From NCBI RefSeq assembly GCF_001544535.1, contig NZ_FCON02000021.1:25549-89548 (forward strand): DNA of 64,000 bases. Direction: 5' to 3'. A program made the translations under genes and the position numbers. Under the pieces are notes generated by a model that was not told the origin of the DNA, did not search any database, and saw only the letters and a program-made list of their open reading frames with translations. Numbering within the stretch: position 1 is the first letter of the stretch; each line of letters opens with the position of its first letter. This DNA comes from Caballeronia choica. Its GTDB lineage: Bacteria; Pseudomonadota; Gammaproteobacteria; Burkholderiales; Burkholderiaceae. Below are positions 38,045 through 45,574 of the stretch, piece by piece.

Positions 38045-39526
38045 TCAGGCGCTGGCCGCCGCAGCGCGGCGGCCAGCGTGCGGGTTCGTCTCGCGCCACG
38101 CCGCGATCATCGAGTCGGCGGAGCGATCGATGTCTTCTTCCGTCGTCGGCCACGCAATGATGGACACGCGCATCACCTCGCGCTCGCGCCAGCGCGTGCC
38201 GCTGGCATAGCAAACGCCGGCCGCCTGAATCCGTTCGACGGTCGCCCGCGTGAGCGCGTCGCGACGGGCCGAAGCGTCGTCATCGGCGTCGTCGCCCGCG
38301 CCGAAGCGCACCGCGAACTGATTCAGTTCAACCTCGTTCAACACCTCGATGCCCGGCTCGGCGGCGAGCCGCGCCGCCATGCGCCGGGCGAGCGCGCAAT
38401 GCCGTTCTATCATCTGCGCGATGCCTTGTCTTCCGAACGCGCGCAACAGCGCCCAGAGCGCAAACCCGCGCGCACGCCGCGACAGTTCGGGGGCGTAATG
38501 CAACGGGTCGCGGATCGCGTCGGCGGCAGTCGGCAGGTAGCTCGCGCCGATCGACATGGCGCGCCGGTGCGCGCTTCTATCGCGCACGAACGCGCAGCCG
38601 CATTCATAGGGCGCCTGGAGCCACTTGTGCGCGTCGGTCGCCCATGAGTCCGCGTCTTCGACGCCTTCGGAAAGCCACGCTTTCGACGGACATGCCCGCG
38701 CCCACAAGCCGAACGCGCCATCGACATGCAGCCATCCGCCGCGCGCATGCGTGAGCGCGGCGATCTCGCTGAACGCGTCGAAGGCGCCCGTCACGATGTG
38801 GCCGGCCTGCGCAATCACGATCAGCGGCCCATTGGCACCGGCAAGCGCGGCGCCCAGTGCGCCGACATCCATGCGGCCCGCGGCATCGGCGGGAATCCTC
38901 ACGACGCGGCGCTCGCCGAAGCCCAGGTAGCGCAATGCGGCAAAGACGCTCGCGTGCGCGTCGTCGCCGAGATACACGGTGATGGGCGGCGCGCCGAACA
39001 TCCCGTCGGCCTCGACATCCCAGCCCACGCGCCGCAGCAACGCGCCGCGCGCGGCCGCGAGGCACACGAAGTTGCTCATCGTCGCGCCGCTCGTGATGCC
39101 GACGGAACATTCGCCCGGCAGCCGCAGGATATCGGCGAGCCATTGCGCGGCAACCTGCTCGGCCACGGCGCTCGCCGGCGCACCGTGATAGCTGCCGGCG
39201 TTTTGCCCCCACATGCTCGTGAGCCAGTCGGCCGCCACGCCCACGGGATGCGAGCCGCCCACGACCCACCCGAAGAAGCGCGGCCCGGCCGTTCCCATCA
39301 GGCCCGGTTCGGCCGCCGCGACCAGACGTTCGATGACGTCATCGGCGGGCGATCCGGCCTCGGGCGTCGGGCCGCCGAACGCGCGCATCAACGCATCGAA
39401 ATTCGCGGCTGCGTTCGGCTCGCGCGTCGTGCGTGCGTCGTCGAACGCGAGCGCGTGGCGATATGCGGCCTCCAGCGCCGCGCGGGCATCGGTCTTTTCC
39501 AGTGAATCGCGTGGGTCGCGGGACAT
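38045..39526 (-). CDS. PLP-dependent amino acid decarboxylase (group II, aromatic type)
   Basis: This 493-residue group II decarboxylase has the PLP lysine K301 in TDAHKWLQ and upstream PLP-contact segments GVTSGATMSNF-like (GITSGATMSNF) and LHVDGAFG. The substrate cannot be read from the sequence. In methanogens a decarboxylase of this superfamily (MfnA) makes tyramine for methanofuran, so a cofactor role is possible, but generic aromatic amino acid or diaminobutyrate decarboxylases look similar. It follows folD by 17 bases on the same strand, and its last codons form a strong hairpin. Confidence 0.75.
   Translation of the reverse strand: MSRDPRDSLEKTDARAALEAAYRHALAFDDARTTREPNAAANFDALMRAFGGPTPEAGSPADDVIERLVAAAEPGLMGTAGPRFFGWVVGGSHPVGVAADWLTSMWGQNAGSYHGAPASAVAEQVAAQWLADILRLPGECSVGITSGATMSNFVCLAAARGALLRRVGWDVEADGMFGAPPITVYLGDDAHASVFAALRYLGFGERRVVRIPADAAGRMDVGALGAALAGANGPLIVIAQAGHIVTGAFDAFSEIAALTHARGGWLHVDGAFGLWARACPSKAWLSEGVEDADSWATDAHKWLQAPYECGCAFVRDRSAHRRAMSIGASYLPTAADAIRDPLHYAPELSRRARGFALWALLRAFGRQGIAQMIERHCALARRMAARLAAEPGIEVLNEVELNQFAVRFGAGDDADDDASARRDALTRATVERIQAAGVCYASGTRWREREVMRVSIIAWPTTEEDIDRSADSMIAAWRETNPHAGRRAAAASA
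38050..38078. terminator. Perfect 13-bp stem-loop between mclA and the decarboxylase
   Basis: The arms CGCTGGCCGCCGC and GCGGCGGCCAGCG enclose a 3-base loop. It lies just after the mclA stop and inside the last codons of the convergent decarboxylase, so it can act on both transcripts. No T-run follows. Confidence 0.65.
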
Positions 39527-39543
39527 GGGCCGTGGCTACGTGC

Positions 39544-40443
39544 CTAACGCGCCGGCACTTGCCAGAACGGCTGCGGCGGATGAAACGCCTCGCCGTTGGC
39601 AAAGCGCTCGGCGGAACGCAGCGTGTTCTCGATCAGCATCGTCACCGTCATCGGACCCACGCCGCCAGGCACCGGCGTGATCCACGACGCACGCTCGCGC
39701 ACGACATCGAAGTCGACATCGCCGACAATGCGCCCGTCAGGCAGCCGGTTGATCCCGACATCGATCACGATCGCGCCCTCCTTCACCATCTCCTCCTTGA
39801 TGAGCCCGGGCTTGCCCGCGGCGACGACAAGAATGTCCGCATCGATCGTGTGGCGCGCGAGGTCGCGCGTCTTCGCATGGCAGATCGTCACGGTGGCCTC
39901 CTTTTGCAACAGCATCAGTGCCATCGGCTTGCCGACAATGTTGCTCGCCCCGACCACCACGACGTTCTTGCCCGCCACGTCGATGCCGGTGGTTTCCAGC
40001 AGCAGTTGCACGCCATAAGGCGTGCACGGCGGAAAGATCGAATTGCCGACGACGAGCGCGCCCACGTTGTACAGATGAAACCCGTCGACGTCCTTGTCGA
40101 CGACGATGCTCTCCAGCACGCGCCGCACATCGACTTGCGGCGGCAGCGGCAACTGCACGAGAATGCCGTGCATCGCCGCGTCGAGATTGAACGCGGCGAT
40201 GCGGTCGAGCAACTCGGTCTCCGCGACGTCCGCCGGAAACCGATGCATGAACGAACGCACGCCGCTCTCCTCGCACGCCTTCACCTTGTTCGCGACGTAG
40301 ACCTGCGAAGCAGGACTGTCGCCGACGAGGATCACCGCCAATCCCGGCACGACGCCACGCGTTGCGAGCGCCATCACACGCTCGCGAAACCGCCCGCGCA
40401 GGCGCCGCGCGAGATGCTTTCCATCGATGATCCGTGCGCTCAT
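39544..40443 (-). CDS. folD: Bifunctional methylene-H4F dehydrogenase/methenyl-H4F cyclohydrolase
   Basis: This 299-residue enzyme interconverts methylene- and formyl-tetrahydrofolate. The catalytic lysine and tyrosine region (YVANKVKACEESG), the PLPPQVD segment, DKDVDGFH and the NADP site VVVGASNIVGKPMA are all present. Its start overlaps the mgsC stop by four bases (ATGA), so it belongs to the methylamine operon. It can take methylene-H4F from N-methylglutamate oxidation to formyl-H4F for PurU, and it replaces the mtdA-fch pair found in some serine-cycle operons. Confidence 0.95.
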   Translation of the reverse strand: MSARIIDGKHLARRLRGRFRERVMALATRGVVPGLAVILVGDSPASQVYVANKVKACEESGVRSFMHRFPADVAETELLDRIAAFNLDAAMHGILVQLPLPPQVDVRRVLESIVVDKDVDGFHLYNVGALVVGNSIFPPCTPYGVQLLLETTGIDVAGKNVVVVGASNIVGKPMALMLLQKEATVTICHAKTRDLARHTIDADILVVAAGKPGLIKEEMVKEGAIVIDVGINRLPDGRIVGDVDFDVVRERASWITPVPGGVGPMTVTMLIENTLRSAERFANGEAFHPPQPFWQVPAR

Positions 40444-41807
40444 CGCGAGCCGTTGAAGCCGGGGATCCAGTTCGTGCCCGCGAGCGGAACACGCGCCATC
40501 GCCGCTGCTTCGACCGTCAACGCAACCAGGTCCTCAGGCTCCAGATGATGCACATTCTGCTTGCCGCAAGCGCGCGCGATGGTGGTCAACTCCATGTTCA
40601 GCGTCTTCAGGTAGTTCTTCAGCCGCTTCGCGCCCACCTCCGGCTGCAGACGTTCCTGCAGCTTCGCATCCTGCGTCGTGATACCGACCGGGCACTTGCC
40701 GGTGTGACAGTGGTGGCAATAGCCGGGCGCGGTGCCGAGGTTCGCGTACTCATCGAGTGCCGAGACGTGCTGGCCGCCCTGCACATACGTCGAGCTATTG
40801 CAGCCGAGCGACACGAGCACGCCCTGCCCGATCGCCACCGCGTCCGCCCCCATCGCCAGCGCCTTCGCGATGTCGGCGCCGCTGCGAATGCCGCCCGAGA
40901 CGATCAACTGCACCGTGCCCTTCATGTTCAGGTCTTCGAGTGCGTCGACCGCCTGACGCAGTGCCGCGAGCGTCGGAATGCCCACGTTCTCGATGAAGCA
41001 CGTCTGCGTCGCCGCCGTGCCGCCCTGCATGCCGTCGACGACGATCACGTCGGCGCCCGCATGGACCGCGAGCTTCACGTCGTTGAACGTGCGCGTCGCT
41101 CCCACCTTCACGTAGATCGGCGTTTCCCAGTCGGTGATTTCACGCAGTTCCTGGATCTTGATCAGCAGATCGTCGGGACCCGTCCAGTCCGGGTGACGCG
41201 AAGCCGAACGCTGGTCGATCCCTTCCGGCAGCGTGCGCATCTTCGCCACGCGCGGCGAAATCTTCTGGCCGAGCAGCATGCCGCCGCCGCCCGGCTTCGC
41301 GCCCTGACCGATCACGACTTCGATCGCGTTGGCCTTCCTCACGTCATCCGGGTTGAAGCCGTAGCGCGACGGCAGGCATTGATAGACGAGCGTCTTCGAC
41401 GACAGGCGCTCCTCCTGCGTCATACCGCCGTCGCCCGTGGTGGTGGACGTGCCCATCTCCGTCGCCGCGCGTCCGAGCGCTTCCTTCACGTTCGCCGACA
41501 GCGCGCCGAAGCTCATGCCCGCGACGGTGATCGGGATCGCGAGTTCGATCGGCTTCTTCGCGAAGCGCGTGCCGAGCACCGTCTTCGTCGTGCACTTCTC
41601 GCGATAGCCTTCCAGCGGATAGCGCGAGAGCGACGCGCCGAGGAACAGCAGGTCGTCGAAGTGCGGCACGCGGCGCTTCGCGCCGAGGCCACGGATCTCG
41701 TAGAGGCCGTGCGCCGCTGCGTTCTGGATGTAGTCGATCGTCTTGCGGTCGAAGCCCCAGGATTCTTCGGTGGCAATGTGCTTCATGTGTACCGGCTTGA
41801 TTTCCAT
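40440..41807 (-). CDS. mgsC: N-methylglutamate synthase subunit C (FMN/Fe-S glutamate synthase-like)
   Basis: This 455-residue protein corresponds to the FMN domain of glutamate synthase (also called GlxD). It has the FMN-barrel segments GMSFGALS, GDGGMTQEE, GQGAKPGGGG and IVSGGIRSGADIAKALAMGAD, and a cysteine-rich Fe-S region near the C-terminus (GYCHHCHTGKCPVG). As part of MgsABC it would transfer the methylamino group of gamma-glutamylmethylamide to 2-oxoglutarate. ATG 41807 begins the homology. Confidence 0.88.
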   Translation of the reverse strand: MEIKPVHMKHIATEESWGFDRKTIDYIQNAAAHGLYEIRGLGAKRRVPHFDDLLFLGASLSRYPLEGYREKCTTKTVLGTRFAKKPIELAIPITVAGMSFGALSANVKEALGRAATEMGTSTTTGDGGMTQEERLSSKTLVYQCLPSRYGFNPDDVRKANAIEVVIGQGAKPGGGGMLLGQKISPRVAKMRTLPEGIDQRSASRHPDWTGPDDLLIKIQELREITDWETPIYVKVGATRTFNDVKLAVHAGADVIVVDGMQGGTAATQTCFIENVGIPTLAALRQAVDALEDLNMKGTVQLIVSGGIRSGADIAKALAMGADAVAIGQGVLVSLGCNSSTYVQGGQHVSALDEYANLGTAPGYCHHCHTGKCPVGITTQDAKLQERLQPEVGAKRLKNYLKTLNMELTTIARACGKQNVHHLEPEDLVALTVEAAAMARVPLAGTNWIPGFNGSR

Positions 41808-41823
41808 GGCGAGGATCCTTGGG

Positions 41824-42522
41824 TCAATATTCCTGGTTCGCGTCCGCGTTCCAGTGATACAGCGAACGGGCGGAGGCGATGCGCTTGAAGTCCTTCGGAT
41901 CGAACTCCGCGAAGGCCGGCCCGGCCGCGCGCAACAACTGCGCAACGGCTTCGACATCGGCGCCCGTCATCGGCTCCTCGCGCGCATCCGCGCCGAGCGA
42001 CTTGATGCTGCCGCGCACGTAGAGCACCGCCTCGTAGAGCGAATCGCCGAGCGCATCGCCCGCGTCGCCGCAGACCACGAGCCGTCCCGCCTGCGCCATG
42101 AAGGCTGAGAAGCTGCCGACCGAACCCTTCACCACGACATCCGCGCCTTTGAGCGAGATCGCGCAGCGCAGCCCCGCGTCGCCTTCGATGACGAGCAGCC
42201 CGCCATGCGCCGACGCGCCCGCCGCATTCGACGCGAAGCCCTTCACGTGCACGCGCCCGCTCATCATGTTCTCGGCGACGCCCGTGCTCGCGCTGCCCGC
42301 GATGGTCACCTTCGCTTCCTTGTTCATGCCGGCCGCGTAGTAGCCCGCGTGACCATCGATCTCGATCTCGATCGGCAGGTTCAGGCCGACCGCGATGTTG
42401 TGTGCTCCATCCGGGTTGCTGATACGCACCACGCGGGTGCCACGGTCAGCGGCGTCCTTGTGAAGGAAGCGGTTGAGCTCGGTCACTGGCGTCTTCGCCA
42501 GGTCAAAGTTCATACTTTCCAT
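41824..42522 (-). CDS. mgsB: N-methylglutamate synthase subunit B (GXGXG domain)
   Basis: This 232-residue protein corresponds to the glutamate synthase C-terminal beta-helix domain (GlxC-like), with GYYAAG, GSASTGVAENMMSGRVHVKG and GGLLVIEGDAG repeats. It holds the FMN and amidotransferase subunits together. The first ATG has GAGGAG eight bases upstream; another ATG follows three codons later. It overlaps the end of mgsA by 13 bases. Confidence 0.88.
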   Translation of the reverse strand: MESMNFDLAKTPVTELNRFLHKDAADRGTRVVRISNPDGAHNIAVGLNLPIEIEIDGHAGYYAAGMNKEAKVTIAGSASTGVAENMMSGRVHVKGFASNAAGASAHGGLLVIEGDAGLRCAISLKGADVVVKGSVGSFSAFMAQAGRLVVCGDAGDALGDSLYEAVLYVRGSIKSLGADAREEPMTGADVEAVAQLLRAAGPAFAEFDPKDFKRIASARSLYHWNADANQEY

Positions 42523-43418
42523 ACGTACATCTCCTCAGGGGCCGGTTCGAACACGCGTGCATGCTTGATGTCGGGCAGGTGCGCCAGCGAGCGGAACTCG
42601 GAGGCGATCGCGACGAAGTCGTCGTTCTCCGCGACGACGGCGGGCTTGCAGGCGAACGGGTCGCGGATCAGCGCGAGCTTGTCGGGCGTTCCCATGAGAA
42701 ACGTGTAGAAGCCATCGAGCTGCTCGAAGCCCTTTTGCAGCGCCACTTCGAGATCGTCGCCTTCACGCAGGCGGTATTCGAGGTAGCGGCACGCGGCTTC
42801 GGTGTCGTTGTCCGTGTCGAAGCGGATGCCGTGCGGCTCCAGCATGCGGCGCACGCCATTCGGATTCGACAGCGAGCCGTTATGCACGAGGCAGAAGTCT
42901 TCGCCCGCCGTGAACGGGTGCGCGCGATCCGGCGTGACCGCCGATTCCGTCGCCATCCGCGTATGGCCGACGAGGTGCGTGCCGCTCAGGCCGCTGAACG
43001 CGTAGCGGTCCGACACTTCCCCCGGCGTGCCGACGTCCTTGTAGAGATCGATGGCCCGCCCGGTCGACAGAATGTGCAGCTTCGGATGGTGCTCCCTGAT
43101 CCAGCGCTTCACCGTCTCCGGCGCGAGGCCGACGCTCAGCACGGCGTGGTTGCCCTTCGCATGAAGCGTCGCCTTCGCGCCGAGATGCAGGTTCAGTTCG
43201 TGAACGAGACCCTGCCAGTTGAAGTCCTCGCCGTCATCGGCGAGGCCCGAATACAGGCTGATCTTGCGCACGCTCTCCTCGACCGGTTCGGTGAACACCG
43301 CGAGGCCGGCCGAGTCCGGGCCGCGTTCGGTCATCCCGATCAGCATGGGGACCATCAATTCGCCGAGCCGCTCGCGCAGTTCCGGCTTCTTGACGAGTAA
43401 TCCGACAATTCCACACAT
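42510..43418 (-). CDS. mgsA: N-methylglutamate synthase subunit A (class II glutamine amidotransferase)
   Basis: This 302-residue class II amidotransferase domain starts MCGIVGLL, so the N-terminal nucleophile is Cys2 after Met removal. VGHTRMATES, VHNGSLSNP and the DNDTEAA segment complete the Ntn-hydrolase site. It would release methylamine from gamma-glutamylmethylamide and channel it to MgsC. AGGAG precedes the ATG. The longer open frame upstream has no homology. Confidence 0.9.
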   Translation of the reverse strand: MCGIVGLLVKKPELRERLGELMVPMLIGMTERGPDSAGLAVFTEPVEESVRKISLYSGLADDGEDFNWQGLVHELNLHLGAKATLHAKGNHAVLSVGLAPETVKRWIREHHPKLHILSTGRAIDLYKDVGTPGEVSDRYAFSGLSGTHLVGHTRMATESAVTPDRAHPFTAGEDFCLVHNGSLSNPNGVRRMLEPHGIRFDTDNDTEAACRYLEYRLREGDDLEVALQKGFEQLDGFYTFLMGTPDKLALIRDPFACKPAVVAENDDFVAIASEFRSLAHLPDIKHARVFEPAPEEMYVWKV

Positions 43419-43476
43419 GGTTTTTCTCCTGCACGCGTTTCCCGCGTTCAATGATTCAAGGGGACTGGTCCGTTGC

Positions 43477-44805
43477 TTAGAAAAATTCGAGGTATGACTT
43501 CTGTTCCCAGTCCGACACGTGGCGCATGTACTCGATCCACTCCATGTGCTTAAGACGCAGGAATTCACCGCCGGCCGGGCCGAGCGCCTCGCGCATCAGG
43601 TCATCCTGCTCGAACGCATGGAGCGCCGCCTGCAGGTTCTGCGGCAGGATGCTGATGCCGTGGTCGCGCAACTGCTGCGGCGTCTGCTCGTACAGGTTCA
43701 GGTTGCATGGCTCGCCCGGATGCAGGCTGTTGCGTACGCCGTCGAGGCCCGCCGCGATCACCGCTGCGGTTGCGAGATACGCATTGCAGGCGGCGTCGGG
43801 CAGGCGCAGTTCGATGCGTCCACCCGGAATGCGGACCATCGACGAACGGTTGTTGTTGCCGTAGCTGATGTACGCCGGGGCCCACGTCGCACCCGTCAGC
43901 GAGCGTCCCACCACGAGCCGCTTGTACGAATTGACGGTGGGCGCGCAGATCGCGGTAAGCGCGGCCGCATGCTTCAGCAGGCCCGCCGTCCAGTGATACG
44001 CCAGCTTCGAAAGTCCGAGGCCGTAGTCGTCGTGATCGTCGGCGAAGAGATTGCGCTCGCCATCGGAGAGCGACATGTGCATGTGCATGCCGTTGCCCGG
44101 GCGGTTCGCGAACGGCTTCGGCATGAACGAGCAGACGAGGCCCAGGTCGTTCGCGATCTCCGATGCGGCCATCTTGAAGAACACGTAGTTGTCGGCGGAC
44201 TTCAGGCACTCGGTGAACGTGTAGTTGATTTCGAACTGGCCGTTCGCGTCTTCGTGATCGATCTGGTAGACGTCGATACCCGCCTTGATCAGCGACTCGG
44301 TCAGCCGTTCGAGGAATTCACGCGAACGCGAAAGGCCCTTGTAGTCGTAACACGGCTTGGGCAGCGCATCGGTGGCGTCGCATGGCACGATGCTGCCGTC
44401 GGCCTGCTTGCGCAACAGCGAGAACTCGGGCTCGAGGCCGGTGTTCAGAATCCAGCCATGCTCCGCCAGTTTCTTCACCTGCTTCTTCAGCGTGACGCGG
44501 CTTTCGAAATCCCACGGCTTCTTTTCCACGTGACCGTCGCAGACGATGCGGGCGTAGCCCGGCTGCCACGGCACCAGTTGCAGCGTGTCGATGTCGCCGA
44601 CGGCCATGAAGTCCGCGCCTTGCGGATCGATGCCGAGACCCCACACCGCGAAGCCCGCGAATCCCGCGCCGTTCTTCAGGATCATGTCCAGATGCGCGGC
44701 CGGAACGGACTTGGTCTTCGCGACACCGTGGATGTCGACGAACTGCGCGAGGATGTACTTGATGTCGTTGTCTGCGAGAAATTTCTTGGCTTCTGCGGGG
44801 GTCAT
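43477..44805 (-). CDS. gmaS: Gamma-glutamylmethylamide synthetase (type III glutamine synthetase family)
   Basis: This 442-residue glutamine synthetase-like ligase (GlnT/GmaS group) would join glutamate and methylamine using ATP. Family motifs are present: [33 protein letters not shown] and the [17 protein letters not shown] segment. Its place between mgdD and mgsA is the basis for choosing methylamine over ammonia as the substrate. ATG 44805 has GAGGA eight bases upstream and is preferred to ATG 44820. Confidence 0.88.
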   Translation of the reverse strand: MTPAEAKKFLADNDIKYILAQFVDIHGVAKTKSVPAAHLDMILKNGAGFAGFAVWGLGIDPQGADFMAVGDIDTLQLVPWQPGYARIVCDGHVEKKPWDFESRVTLKKQVKKLAEHGWILNTGLEPEFSLLRKQADGSIVPCDATDALPKPCYDYKGLSRSREFLERLTESLIKAGIDVYQIDHEDANGQFEINYTFTECLKSADNYVFFKMAASEIANDLGLVCSFMPKPFANRPGNGMHMHMSLSDGERNLFADDHDDYGLGLSKLAYHWTAGLLKHAAALTAICAPTVNSYKRLVVGRSLTGATWAPAYISYGNNNRSSMVRIPGGRIELRLPDAACNAYLATAAVIAAGLDGVRNSLHPGEPCNLNLYEQTPQQLRDHGISILPQNLQAALHAFEQDDLMREALGPAGGEFLRLKHMEWIEYMRHVSDWEQKSYLEFF

Positions 44806-44890
44806 GTCAAATGTCCTCATGCGTCATGGGTGCGATGTCGGGGAAGGCCGGGGCGCCGCGCGGGCATGCGCCTGGCCGACTGTCACTGGC

Positions 44891-45574
44891 CTACCGGGAT
44901 GCTGCCTGGTCGATATCGGTGATCGTGGCGAGACCGACCGGCCCGCCGCCCAGCTCGGCAGCGATGCCGGCAAGGGTTTCCCACAAGTAGTGACCGTAGG
45001 TGCCGTCGGCCCACAGCCGCAGGTAAGGCCGGCCCATCCGCTCACCCGGCAACACCGTGACGGCAACACCCGCCATCGACGTGAGCACGACCGGTCTTGC
45101 TTCCAGATCGAGTGCACGGAAGTTGACGTTGCAGGTCTGCAGCAGCAACTCGTGCAGCGCTTCCCCGGCGAGCGCCAGTGCCAGATCCTGGCGCAGCACC
45201 GGGTAGACACGCAGCGCCGGCTCTCGATGGGCCAGCTTCGCCGAGGTCCGGCTGTTCAGGCCATCCTCGATCAGATATTCGGTCAGGCCAAGGCGCGCGA
45301 TGAAGCCGCCGCCCGCGAGCGGGTTCCATGAGTTCGGCGCGTCGGGAACCGGCAGGCCCTGTTCGCCGAGCCACGCCGCTGCGCCCTGCCCCTTGAATCC
45401 CACGCGATGCAGATGCGAGACATCGGCGATGCCGAGAATCTCCGCACGCATCCTTTCGTCGCCGCCGAAGCGCTCGGCGACCTGCATGCTGTCGGTCACG
45501 CGCCACGCTGCGTTCGCGGCCTGCTGTGCGTCGTGCGCGGGACTGCGGCGCAGCGCGGAAAGATGGGCGGTCAT
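44891..45574 (-). CDS. mgdD: N-methylglutamate dehydrogenase subunit D (SoxG-like gamma)
   Basis: This 227-residue protein is homologous to the gamma subunit of heterotetrameric sarcosine oxidase, a GcvT-like fold without its own cofactor (HLHRVGFKGQGAAAWL; GLTEYLIED; FRALDLEARPVVLTSMAGV). The start overlaps the mgdC stop by four bases. Sarcosine oxidase gamma is the alternative name; gmaS and mgsABC next door favour N-methylglutamate. Confidence 0.85.
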   Translation of the reverse strand: MTAHLSALRRSPAHDAQQAANAAWRVTDSMQVAERFGGDERMRAEILGIADVSHLHRVGFKGQGAAAWLGEQGLPVPDAPNSWNPLAGGGFIARLGLTEYLIEDGLNSRTSAKLAHREPALRVYPVLRQDLALALAGEALHELLLQTCNVNFRALDLEARPVVLTSMAGVAVTVLPGERMGRPYLRLWADGTYGHYLWETLAGIAAELGGGPVGLATITDIDQAASR

